Program-made: the position numbers and the translations under genes | Part shown: positions 34,775 to 44,144 of the stretch, in pieces | How positions within the stretch are numbered: the first letter of the stretch is position 1 | Layout: each line of letters starts with the position of its first letter | Source of the DNA: Cladopsammia gracilis | Taxonomy: Eukaryota > Cnidaria > Anthozoa > Scleractinia > Dendrophylliidae | Direction: 5' to 3' | Assembly: GCA_022457155.1 (NCBI GenBank) | Contig: JAJGOT010000741.1 | Location: forward strand, 55,001-119,000 | Length of the DNA: 64,000 nt | The notes under the pieces: generated by a model | Database searches by the model: none | What the model was told of the DNA's origin: nothing | What the model saw: the letters and a program-made list of their open reading frames with translations, nothing else

Positions 34775-35400
34775 GATCAACAAGCTTAGTGTGTGAGCCA
34801 CATCAAATTACAGATTGGGCTATCAAATTTTTGTACCCCCCGGGTTGAGGAACAGTGGATTTCTTCAGGGTTCGCAGTACATTTTGACGGAATTCTTTAG
34901 GGGGTCATGGTGTAAATATAAGGAATTCTTCAGGGGAACTAAGGAAAAAACAAAGGAATTCTTCAGGGGTGGCAGGAAAAACACAGTCGAGGATAGGGAA
35001 TTCTTTAGGGGGACACTGTTTTGGAAAGCAATTCTACAGGGGGATGGTTTTTCTGGGGACTTCTTGAGGGGCGATGCACAAACTGTGTTCCTCAACAGGG
35101 GTGGTGCAGATATTAAATACAATAGCCCATTCGAAGCCGGTACACAGTAATAAAATATAAGCTTAGGTAATAATACGATTTGAAACAGATTGAGAAGCGA
35201 TAGAAAAATCGAAAATATTACATAACAAAGGCTTCTTACCTTTACTTTATTGTCCCTTGGTGTGTCCTGACTGGTTTAAATGCATTTTTACCACTTTTGT
35301 CACTCGCACCACTGTTCTGTTTGTACACTGTTTGTGTACTGCCTTCGAATGTGTAATTTGATGTGGCTCACGCACTACGCTTGGGCTGTCTGTGCTATCA
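34775..35400. mobile_element. uncharacterised element with phased GGAATTCTTCAGGGG motifs
   Basis: Flanking inverted arms (GTGAGCCACATCAAATTACA near 34790-34815 and TGTAATTTGATGTGGCTCAC near 35351-35375) bracket a region in which GGAATTCTT(C/T)AGGGG recurs at 34857, 34889, 34922, 34955, 34997, about 35029 and 35057. Most spacings are near 33 bp. The plus frame reads EFFRG each time within a 111-residue open frame (34815-35150); the minus frame reads PLKNS. I cannot say whether either is translated. The arms suggest a non-autonomous DNA element. Confidence 0.5.
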
Positions 35401-36369
35401 ATGTCCAGAATGTCTTCCACCATCAGAAGGAGTGCTGGCATACCCAGGGGCATTTGGCATTTAGAATTTTTTTTGGTCAAAAATCCCCACCCAAGAGCTT
35501 GTGAACGTGTCAATAGAGAAGTGGTCGACAGAATTTTTCTACTCTCTTTAAACTGAACAAGAACCTTGTCGGAAAAGGATAAAATAATTATATCTTACTA
35601 TGGCTAAACACATGCATATGCTTGACTGGTCAAGTGAATCTGGGACAAGAATACGAACAAAGAATGCAACAAAATGCTTTCTTATGTAAAACAGTGAAAT
35701 GATTTACATCTATTTTGCGATAAAGAACGACTACAGATGTTGATGGCACATTATTGCCTGGATATTGCAAAGATTCTTACCTTCTTTCTGTCCTCGCATA
35801 GCAATAGGGAGCTTAAGCAACCACGACGGTGACAGAAGCGAGAACGGAACAAAACAATAGGTTTAATGAGCAAAAACAATGCCTCTGCACCTGCGTTTTA
35901 CATTTTGGTACATTTCTTTCCTGTTCCCTGCAAAACAACAACGTCAAATTATCAAATTATAAGTTTTGTGGAGAATGCGAACACATGACGGTTAATTTTC
36001 TTTTCTCCATTTGAACTGGGAAGCCGTCCCTTCAAATTCAGCTCATGGACAATCCGGTCACATTAGACAAACTTAACAAATTGGAACAACCGCAATGTAG
36101 TTTATAATAGCACAAATCCTTTTTTCAAGTGACGTTTTCCTTGGTGTTGCGTCATCGTTGCTTAAGCTCTCTAATGTAAAAAAACCCGACCCTTGGGGAG
36201 TACTCTGTGTCAATAAAATCCAGGAACCCCTGATAAGGGGAACACTTTGATGTCAATAGCCCCTGTATGCCCGCACTCCCCCCATTGGGGGAAGACATTG
36301 ATAGGAACATAATAGCCGCTTATAGGTCTATTATATGGGGCGCCAAACTTGTATATTTCTTTGATCAAT
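35401..36369. other. non-coding stretch
   Basis: No exon, RNA or clear repeat is recognised in this AT-rich segment. Confidence 0.5.
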
Positions 36370-36875
36370 TCGACCACGGAAACATATATACATATTGACC
36401 AGTTTGGTGCCCATAGAAACATATAGACATATTGACTAGTTTGGTGACCATGGAAACATATATACATATTGACTAGTTTGGTGACCATGGAAACATATAT
36501 ACATATTGACTAGTTTGGTGCCCAAAGAAACATATAGACATATTGACTAGTTTGGTGCCCATGGAAACATATATACATATTGACTAGTTTGGTGACCATA
36601 GAAACATATAGACATATTGATTAGCTTGGTGCCCATGGAAACATATATACATATTGACTAGTTTGGTGACCATAGAAACATATATACATATAGACTAGTT
36701 TGGTGACCATGGAAACATAGACATATTGACTAGTTTGGTGACCATGGAAACATATAGACATATTGACTAGTTTGGTGACCATGGAAACATATAGACATAT
36801 TGACTAGTTTGGTGACCATGGAAACATATAGACATATTGACTAGTTTGGTGCCCATGGAAACATATATACATATT
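36370..36875. repeat. 37-bp minisatellite, interrupted by the Harbinger element
   Basis: About 13 units of 37 bp built on TTGACTAGTTTGGTG(A/C)CCAT and GGAAACATATA(T/G)ACATA. The array stops at 36875 where the transposon begins and resumes with about 24 bp of unit at 45338. The open frame across it on the minus strand is an artefact. Confidence 0.92.
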
Positions 36876-37451
36876 AGAGTGATTTAGCAATGATGACGGG
36901 GACTTCTTGAGGACGGCGCGCGCAGCGAAAAATGCCGCAAAAAACTGGGCCGAGAACGCCGTCGTGTTGTCTTTTACAAGTGATTTAGCAATGGCGAGAC
37001 AACGTTTCGTGTTCGTTCTCGAACAGTTTGAACTAATCTAGAATTTATTGTCATCATGAATTGTAAAGCGTATTATTTTGGCGACGACAATGACGTTGTT
37101 AGTTTCTTTGCATGCAAGAGGGAAAGTGTGAAGAATTAGGACTCGGAAAGGATGGATTTGACAAGTAAGCTTTATGTCAATTCTATAAGCTTAAGCCTTA
37201 CGTAAAACATTGTATGCGCTATAAAAAACTTTACGCTGAATCTTAAGCTTATATGTTTCACCAATTGTAAATGTAATTATTTCACTTAGTGTATGTCAAT
37301 AGAATGAAACTTCTACTTCGAATGTCAATAAATAAGCTTAAGCTTTTGCGAGAATAGTCGCTCTCGTCATGCTTTCGTGTACTTTTAATTTCGTGACATG
37401 TCGCGAGTTCCTGGCGATTTTTTACATCGCTGAAAAATTTCATCTGAAATT

Positions 37452-38522
37452 ATGGCTGGCTTAAGCGCTGTCCGGGATGCTTTGATAACAGCCAGTGCTT
37501 ACGATTTAATTGACAATGAAGATTTTGTTCTTCTGTATGACGCTTGTTCGTCAAAACCTGTTTTTCCGTATTGGAAATTTCCAAAATTTGACGAGGACGC
37601 CTGGACTGCTGTTGAGTGCCAAACTGAGTTAAGATTTGCAAAAAGTGACATTGAGGCTTTGTTGAGATGTCTGGATTTACCGGATAAAATTGTATGTGAA
37701 CAGAGAACAGTTTGTGGTGATATGGAGGCACTGTGCATATTACTTAAGAGACTGGCTTATCCTTGCCGGTATACTGACATGGTACCTCGGTTTGGTCGTA
37801 ATCCAACCGAGCTCTGCCTGATTTTCAACCAAATGGTCGATTTTATTTACGAACACCACCGCCATCGTTTGCGTAGTTGGGACCAGTTCTTTTTACTGCC
37901 TGCTCAGCTGCAGAGATATGCAGAAGCTGTCCACCAGCAGGGTGCTCCTCTCAATAATTGTTTTGGTTTTATTGATGGCACAGTGCGTGGCATCGCAAGG
38001 CCACAGCAGAATCAAAGGGTAATGTACAATGGCCACAAACGCTTGCATTCAATCAAATTTCAAAGTATTGTCATTCCAAATGGCCTTATTGCCAACTTAC
38101 ATGGCCCATTTGAGGGGAAGCGCCACGACAGCACCATGTTGCAAGCATCTAGTGTTCTAAATGAACTCCGCAGAGTGGCGTATTTCCACGGCAACCCACT
38201 ATGTTTATATGGGGATCCAGCGTATCCTTTGGGAGTGCACCTGCAGGCCCCATTTAGGAACATGAACTTGACCCCGCAAATGGCATTGTATAATCAAGCA
38301 ATGAGTGAAGTTTGGGTGTCAGTCGAGTGGTTGTTTGGTAATATCACTAATTATTTTAAATTTGTTGATTTTAAAAGCCAGTTAAAAGTTAACATGAGTG
38401 CAGTGGGAAAATTTTATATTGTCTGTGCTCTCTTGGAAAATGCTCACACTTGTCTTTATGGCAATATTGTTTCAGAAAAGTTTGGCATTCAACCACCTTC
38501 ATTACAGGAATACTTCTCATAA
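37452..38522 (+). CDS. PIF/Harbinger-like DDE transposase, 356 aa
   Basis: Cuts and joins the transposon ends. The 356-residue frame is uninterrupted and has the DDE endonuclease core of the HARBI1/PIF family: D175 in FGFIDGT, a conserved KRHDS at about 223-227, D255 in YGDPAY and E292 in VEWLFGN. The N-terminal 130 residues hold the helical region seen in the family (LLKRLAYPCRYTDMVPRFGR). Length is typical, and the ATG at 37452 follows stop-rich sequence. It is one of two genes inside the 36876-45337 element. In this family the transposase generally needs a Myb-like partner for nuclear entry and end binding; the opposite-strand gene at 41152-41919 fits that role. No stop or frameshift is seen, so it may be active. 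Confidence 0.95.
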   Translation: MAGLSAVRDALITASAYDLIDNEDFVLLYDACSSKPVFPYWKFPKFDEDAWTAVECQTELRFAKSDIEALLRCLDLPDKIVCEQRTVCGDMEALCILLKRLAYPCRYTDMVPRFGRNPTELCLIFNQMVDFIYEHHRHRLRSWDQFFLLPAQLQRYAEAVHQQGAPLNNCFGFIDGTVRGIARPQQNQRVMYNGHKRLHSIKFQSIVIPNGLIANLHGPFEGKRHDSTMLQASSVLNELRRVAYFHGNPLCLYGDPAYPLGVHLQAPFRNMNLTPQMALYNQAMSEVWVSVEWLFGNITNYFKFVDFKSQLKVNMSAVGKFYIVCALLENAHTCLYGNIVSEKFGIQPPSLQEYFS

Positions 38523-38704
38523 ATGAACAAAGTACCGGAGATAGATACTGTAGTGTTTGCAGTAGGGGAATCTGATGTCAAATGATACTACTACTAATAA
38601 TAATATTATTAATCGTGTCAGTAACAAAATTCTTGATTGTGAATGGTTATCTGCATGCCTATTTATTAGGTAATTGGAGTGCGGTCATGGGGGTGTCCAA
38701 TTAT

Positions 38705-39090
38705 AGCTGTACAATTACAAGTTTTTGCAATTGGATAACTGTAATTGTACACCTACGCTGCGCGTACACCAATCAGGTGTATTTAAATGAGTTCTTGTTG
38801 CTGTTTCTGGATGTTTTAGAAAGAAAAAGGTTGTTACAGATTTTTTTAATCTCGAATTTTGTTATTAATGCAATTAATTGGTTATTGGACTTTGTGTCGT
38901 ACAATTCAGAGGTAATCGTGCTTGACATTTCAAATCGTCCTCACGCTACGTGCTGGGCTGATTTGAAATTACTCGCCTGATTACTCCCTGAATTGTACTT
39001 CACTCAGTCTATATTTATGAAAGCAAATTATAGAGTACATGTAATAATAATAAATTGTTACTGCTATATAAATTTGCTTTCATAAAATTA
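38705..39090. repeat. three nested hairpins inside the Harbinger element
   Basis: 38710-38755 pairs TGTACAATTACA with TGTAATTGTACA. 38905-38996 pairs GTACAATTCAGAGGTAATC with GATTACTCCCTGAATTGTAC and ATTTCAAATC with GATTTGAAAT. 39018-39085 pairs TTATGAAAGCAAATT with AATTTGCTTTCATAA. They look like small MITEs or terminal fragments lying 3' of the transposase gene. The weakly open frame at 38582-38980 overlaps them and is not supported as a gene. Confidence 0.6.
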
Positions 39091-39313
39091 ATATACTTTT
39101 TTCAAGAATCATTGTAACTAAAAACACCAACGATAAACATTTTATGGCCAAATTTGATGGACATTTCTTGGCTAGGAAGTTTGGTATGTACTGTACTGAA
39201 TTGTTGTTCGAATTGTAAACATGCCTTCGGGAGTGTGTTTTTAAAGCATGCAGGAATTTTTAAGAACACAAGTAGCAACTTTACTATTTCTTTTTAACAG
39301 TGATCATGAAATT

Positions 39314-39716
39314 GAAGGGCTCCCTGCAATAACATCCTAAGTGCGTTTTTGGTAACTGTCACTAAAATTGTATGTTTTAGGCCTTTAAAAGCACAGTTTT
39401 GTCAAATTTATGATTTATTATTGTTAAGGTACTTAAAACAGCTCCAAAATGGGGAAGAAAATCCACATTTTTGATAAAATGTTTTGGGCCCCTATGAGAC
39501 CCTATGGCCCCCAGGACACCCTATGTATCTTTTCAAAAATAAAAATTATTCTGTTCGAAGATAGAACATTTGTTGACCTGGTTTAAATCGTTTCAGTCAT
39601 ATTTACATAATCAAGTCATAATTTTGGCATGTGAGTCCCTTTTGAGGCCAAAAATCCAAGATTTCAGTGAAAATTTTCCAAAAATGCACTTAGGACATTA
39701 TTGCAGGGAGCCCTTC
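39314..39716. mobile_element. MITE with GAAGGGCTCCCTGCAATAA ends, AATT flanks
   Basis: Inverted ends GAAGGGCTCCCTGCAATAA are flanked by AATT on both sides (39310-39313 and 39717-39720), and pairing continues through TCCTAAGTGC. The 403-bp element has no gene and is nested in the Harbinger element. Confidence 0.8.
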
Positions 39717-40423
39717 AATTGTTTACACTAAAACTTGTGACATAGGCAATGTGCATTGTACGTTACTCGGGAAGGTATGTGTGTGATATATAGTGTGTGC
39801 TTTGTAGAGTTAAAATGAGCTATAATTGACCAATCACAGTGTACATCGTATGTCCAAAGCATGCACACTTCCTACGTACATTTGTAGCTCAGGTTACATT
39901 CCTTGCATTTGGTCGTTTAAAATATGTGCATTAAAATTTCATTGAATTAAGCACTGGGACACAAGTAATCTACCTACTATGAAATGTTCGATACCTTTTC
40001 AATATTGTATTTACCTGGACTCAAATAATGCTCAAGGGGGAGGGAGAGGGCAGATTGGCACTCACACAGAGGAAGGTGTTTATTGGAGAGTATTGGGTGG
40101 TTATTTTGCCATGAAGAAATATGGTATACTCTGCTTGAATCTATGAGGGCTGATTTCAATAATAATATTTGAGTGTAAAGTAATACAGAACTGTTTTGGT
40201 TTTACTTTAATTACTATACACTGTGGCTGGTTTGAAAAACTCATACCAATTACTTTGCCAAAAATGTGCATTTAACCGAAACCAATTTCCACTTGGTCAT
40301 GCAAATAAATTAAAATAACTCATATCAGCTTTGCATGCTGATATGTCCGGAACAAAACAAATGACATTCATTGCAATATTGGTTTGAGAAAGAAGGTTCT
40401 GGTATAAAATTATACAATCATGT

Positions 40424-40556
40424 ATTTATGTTGTGGTTCAGTTTTATCCTTGGTGCTGAATTTTGATTTTCCTTTGTTTACATTCATTATCATATTTATT
40501 AGCATACACAAGATCAAACTTGCACCAAGAATAAAGCTGAATCACAACATAAAATA
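40424..40556. mobile_element. MITE-like hairpin with TTATGTTGTGGTTCAG ends
   Basis: The left arm TTATGTTGTGGTTCAGTTTT and its continuation ATCCTTGGTGC pair with GCACCAAGAATAAAGCTGAATCACAACATAA. There is no coding content. It is nested in the Harbinger element. Confidence 0.75.
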
Positions 40557-40892
40557 ATACACTGACAGCACGTCTAGGTTCATTGTATCAATATTCATCA
40601 ATTATTATTTTGAACTATTTTTTATTCAAACTCGAATGGTGAAAAAAATCATAGTTGACTTGTTAAATAGCTACTAACTTTAAAGTACAGTGCAACTATC
40701 ATCACAATTTTGTCTTCCTTTTTCTTGACAGTTTTGAAAAGGCCAATTAAGTCCACTTTTCAATTAAAGTGCAATCAAGCTTGGATACTCATGTAAAATA
40801 TATATTAAATGACACATTCATGCTGAATTTGTGCATCAGCAAACCTTTTTTTTACAATAACACAATATTGAATAACTGTGGCCATCGTTCAC

Positions 40893-41035
40893 TAATCTTT
40901 AGCATTTGCTTTTAACACATTCTTATCCATTCTGCAATTCTCAAAACTAGTTTCGCCTGTCCATTAGGCCTTGGGTAGGCGAAACTAGTTTCGAGAATCA
41001 CAGATAAAAGTGTATTGAAAGTAAATGCTAAAGAG
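40893..41035. mobile_element. MITE-like hairpin with CTAGTTTCGCCT core
   Basis: Arms of about 60 bp pair: CTTTAGCATTTGCTTTTAAC, then ACATTCTTATC and AAACTAGTTTCGCCT, against their complements (AGGCGAAACTAGTTTCGAGA, AGTAAATGCTAAAG). It lies just 3' of the Myb-like gene stop, between the two transposon genes. Confidence 0.75.
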
Positions 41036-41151
41036 GTGAACGATATAACATTAAGTAATACTTTCTTGGCTTTGGCAATCAAAATTTCACATAAATAATT
41101 GTTGCAAGTGTAAAAAACAAAAATTTATGCTAATTTGACAAAAACTCCCAC

Positions 41152-41919
41152 TCATTGATCCTTTTTATGCAATCTTTGCAACATCAGCATCATTTGATGC
41201 TGCAACATGGCAAATTGCTGTTGCTGTTGCTGCTGCTGCTGTTGGTTTTGTTGCATTTGTTGTAGCATATGTTGCTGAAATATTTTCATTTGTTCATTTT
41301 GTGCTGTTTTTGTTGTCTCTAGCTGCCTCATAAACTGTTCATGTTGCATCCTCTGTACCTCTCTTTCTTCTCTTCTGTCCTCCACCTCTTGCTCCTTCAG
41401 CTGCCTCACAATTTCCCCTTTTTCCTTCAACCAGTCCAATGCCTCCCCACCAGACCTTCTTCTTTTAGTTTCTTTTTTTCCTTCTTCTTTTTCCTCTGTG
41501 TGCCTCTTCCTTGTCTCTCCAAACCTCTCCAACGCCCTGTCTCTCATCTCTACTGCTTGCTTCTTTTCATTCGCTGCTGCCTCTTTCTTTGCTCCATCCT
41601 GTTCTTCTGCCTTCTTCGCCTCTAACTCCAGTGCTACCAACTCTTCCAGTATAACCTCCACTTCCATCTGATGTTCGTCGCCCCCACCACTTTCTTTCTC
41701 CTGTCTTGCAACCTTTGCTTTCCACTTCCCTGCCAAATTCTGATACCGGTCTCTCACTGAACGTGAAGTGATGTGGCCGATACTTTCTGCCATGAGAGCA
41801 GAGACGACATTTACCCAAGCAGCTCCTCTCTCTCGGCTGCCAGCCCTACTGTTGACAAATACCCCCTCTGCTCCCATGGCACGCAACAACTTGATATCTT
41901 TTGCTTCTGTCCATACCAT
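41152..41919 (-). CDS. Myb/SANT-like DNA-binding protein of the Harbinger element, 255 aa
   Basis: Second gene of the transposon, on the opposite strand to the transposase. The N-terminal 75 residues form a Myb/SANT-like trihelix domain with spaced tryptophans (W3, W36, W69) and SVRDRYQNLAGKWKAK as the recognition-helix region. The middle (about 95-215) is a long charged coiled coil rich in E, K and R with a basic patch KKETKRRRS, a likely nuclear localisation signal. The C-terminus is glutamine- and methionine-rich with a run of nine glutamines encoded by a CAG/CAA repeat. Such Myb-like proteins of PIF/Harbinger elements bind the transposon and carry the transposase into the nucleus; that role is inferred here. 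The frame is intact and starts at the only early ATG. Confidence 0.9.
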   Translation of the reverse strand: MVWTEAKDIKLLRAMGAEGVFVNSRAGSRERGAAWVNVVSALMAESIGHITSRSVRDRYQNLAGKWKAKVARQEKESGGGDEHQMEVEVILEELVALELEAKKAEEQDGAKKEAAANEKKQAVEMRDRALERFGETRKRHTEEKEEGKKETKRRRSGGEALDWLKEKGEIVRQLKEQEVEDRREEREVQRMQHEQFMRQLETTKTAQNEQMKIFQQHMLQQMQQNQQQQQQQQQQFAMLQHQMMLMLQRLHKKDQ

Positions 41920-42148
41920 TATTGACCTGGCAATTGAAATACAAATTACTTTTCCTTTATAATAATATACATGAAAAAATAACTCGATTCTGATTGGCTA
42001 AGAGCAGTGTAGTTCAAGTGTAACACCAGTGCAAATTACAAATTGAAAAAAAAGAAATTGATGCAAAAATGTTTTGCAAAAATATTTTTTGGGAAAAAAA
42101 AAATTCCAAAAAAAGGATGCAAATTTTTTCATGTATAATTATTAATAA

Positions 42149-42309
42149 GTAATCATACGGTTTCGAGTTCAATTTGGGATTAATTTGCACTTGTGAGTTT
42201 TGCAAAAAGCTCAAATTGCACTCACCGAAGCAGCTCATGCAATTTGAGCTTTTTGAAAAACTCACTTGTGCAAATTAATCCCAAATTGAACTCGAAACCG
42301 TATGATTAC
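42149..42309. mobile_element. MITE-like hairpin with ~70-bp arms
   Basis: GTAATCATACGGTTTCGAGT and the following TCAATTTGGGATTAATTTGC pair with the right arm ending GTATGATTAC. The spacer is under 25 bp. It lies about 230 bp upstream of the Myb-like gene start, so it may sit in that gene's promoter. Confidence 0.85.
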
Positions 42310-42993
42310 CTATACTAATTAAAATGAAAAAAAAAATTTCCACTAGTCATCTCAACATATCCTTTAGGTAAAAGAAACAAAAATATAATGAAGGCAGAAA
42401 ATTGATACCATCTAGAGACAGACCATTATTTTGTTCCCTGTTTCCTAAGTGGTCCGCATTTTGTCAAAGAGCGTTAGAAGCTATGACACCTTATTTATGA
42501 TCCTCAAAAACACATTGTGAGTTAAACAAGTGCGTTGTAAAGTGAAAACAACGGCAGATAAAAATTATTATTAACATCAACCAAAATTGCCTGAATTGCT
42601 CAGAAATTAAACAGCTTAGGTGCTTCAACAGCGCGAAGAAAAAACCGTCGATACCCAAAAACAACATTAAACCACAGGAAACCCAAGCGTAATGTTTGCA
42701 TATTAATGATATTTGAAAATATAAGACATTGTATGGAATTTCGAATTCAACGTTTTAAGCAATATATAAAATCAAAATTGCTGAATAAAATCGTTGAAAC
42801 ATTTACTGGTGTCGTATTCTATCTTTATACAGTGTTTCTACGCTATTTGAACGATTTTTAGTCCATTTATCTTACCTTATATAATATAATGGAAAGGAAG
42901 GAGAGTTCGGAGCTTTCGGCGTTCGACACGTGTCCACAAATGGCACATTTTTCGCACAAAAATAGGTGCTGCTCCCATTCTGACTGGTCGTCC

Positions 42994-43263
42994 TCACAGT
43001 AGAATAACGTTAAATTGCATTTCTTCGAACAACTTGAACATCCCTTGTTGATTATGACGAACAAGCCGCTCCACAAAATCACTTAGCACTACAAAATAGG
43101 CGCCAGAGAGCGTGAAGGGCAGAAGAGACCACGGTGCGCGGTCAACACTGGGTACCAGAGTAAAATCAAACCCCACAGGGAAGGGAACGTTCAATTTTGT
43201 CAACCTGTCATTTTTGTTGCGCCTACCATCCGGTGAGGACCAAGTTGTCATTCTGCTGGTCAT
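42994..43263 (-). CDS. unrecognised 89-aa ORF, left arm copy
   Basis: It starts MTSRMTTWSSPDGRRNKNDR and ends EEMQFNVILL. It differs from the right-arm copy by a few residues (G/E, V/A and S/C in the second half). I do not recognise the family. Near its end the +1 frame encodes a cysteine cluster (CSSCSKKC...LCEKCAICGH) that runs into a good splice donor, so the real product may use another frame or splicing. Confidence 0.35.
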   Translation of the reverse strand: MTSRMTTWSSPDGRRNKNDRLTKLNVPFPVGFDFTLVPSVDRAPWSLLPFTLSGAYFVVLSDFVERLVRHNQQGMFKLFEEMQFNVILL

Positions 43264-43569
43264 GCTTTTGACGTTAAAACGGCCTCTTGAAGAGGAGGAG
43301 ACAAGGAAGAAAAGATTGAAAAAGTAAAAACGGTAAAATGTCAATTGACATTTTATTGTTTTTACTTTTTTGTGAAAACGTAAACCGTGCAACTGAATTG
43401 TGCTTTGTCACTGTTGTGAAACACGCCATACGCTATTCGAGGTAAAAGCGTGCTTTTTCTTTACAAAAATTAATGTTATTTTATATCGGTAATTAAAATG
43501 CTGTATCAGTAAAACAAAAAACATTTGCACGTGGGTGCCTGAAATTAATTTGGCAGATTATATTTGCGT

Positions 43570-43690
43570 GTTATGACATAAAAACAAACACATTCTACAA
43601 AAAAGCGTGTCCCACCGGAACGGTTTCTTTTGTTTTCCTCGATTTTTGCACGGGCTAATTTTTGTTTTTGACTGTAGTGCGACCAGGCCC
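43570..43690. mobile_element. half copy of the GGGCCTGGTC MITE family
   Basis: It ends in GACTGTAGTGCGACCAGGCCC followed by TTA and shares GCGTGTCCCACCGG, TTTTGTTTTCCTCGATTTTT and GCACGGGCTAATTT with the element at 14920-15100. No left terminus is found. It lies in the spacer of the inverted duplication. Confidence 0.7.
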
Positions 43691-43874
43691 TTATTACATA
43701 AAGAAAAAATTTAATGTCTTGCAAAAGCGTAAGAGCTGAACCAAGCTCAATGTAAATGTAATGTTGGTAAATGTTTTACTAATAGACGTAAAGAAGGAAA
43801 CAGATACACGGTCCGTTTTCCGTCGCTTCTTCCTTGTCTCCTCCTCTTCAAGAGGCCGTTTTAACGTCGAAAGC

Positions 43875-44144
43875 ATGACCAGCAGAATGACAACTTGGTC
43901 CTCACCGGATGGTAGGCGCAACAAAAATGACAGGTTGACAAAATTGAACGTTCCCTTCCCTGTGGAGTTTGATTTTACTCTGGTACCCAGTGTTGACCGC
44001 GCACCGTGGTCTCTTCTGCCCTTCACGCTCTCTGGCGCCTATTTTGCAGTGCTATGTGATTTTGTGGAGCGGCTTGTTCGTCATAATCAACAAGGGATGT
44101 TCAAGTTGTTCGAAGAAATGCAATTTAACGTTATTCTACTGTGA
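43875..44144 (+). CDS. unrecognised 89-aa ORF, right arm copy, overlapping a cysteine-rich frame
   Basis: The right-arm copy of the ORF at 42994-43263. It is the third candidate gene of the Harbinger element. In another frame, 43969-44271 encodes INKGCSSCSKKCNLTLFYC followed by LCEKCAICGHVSNAESS, a pattern compatible with a small zinc-binding fold, reaching the donor ACAAGgtaaga at 44262. A TTTTGCAG acceptor-like site near 44042-44049 could join the frames. Function unknown; translation unproven. Confidence 0.4.
   Translation: MTSRMTTWSSPDGRRNKNDRLTKLNVPFPVEFDFTLVPSVDRAPWSLLPFTLSGAYFAVLCDFVERLVRHNQQGMFKLFEEMQFNVILL

Noticed and set aside
35247..35513. 88-residue minus-strand frame beside the EFFRG element
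   Set aside because: No family match. A donor-like GGTAAG lies near 35237 in another frame, but no partner exon was found.
36210..36488. Open frame over the 37-bp repeat
   Set aside because: It is a by-product of the minisatellite; the repeat length is not a multiple of three.
38582..38980. Hydrophobic 132-residue frame just after the transposase
   Set aside because: It overlaps inverted-repeat elements and AT-rich sequence. The hydrophobicity reflects base composition.
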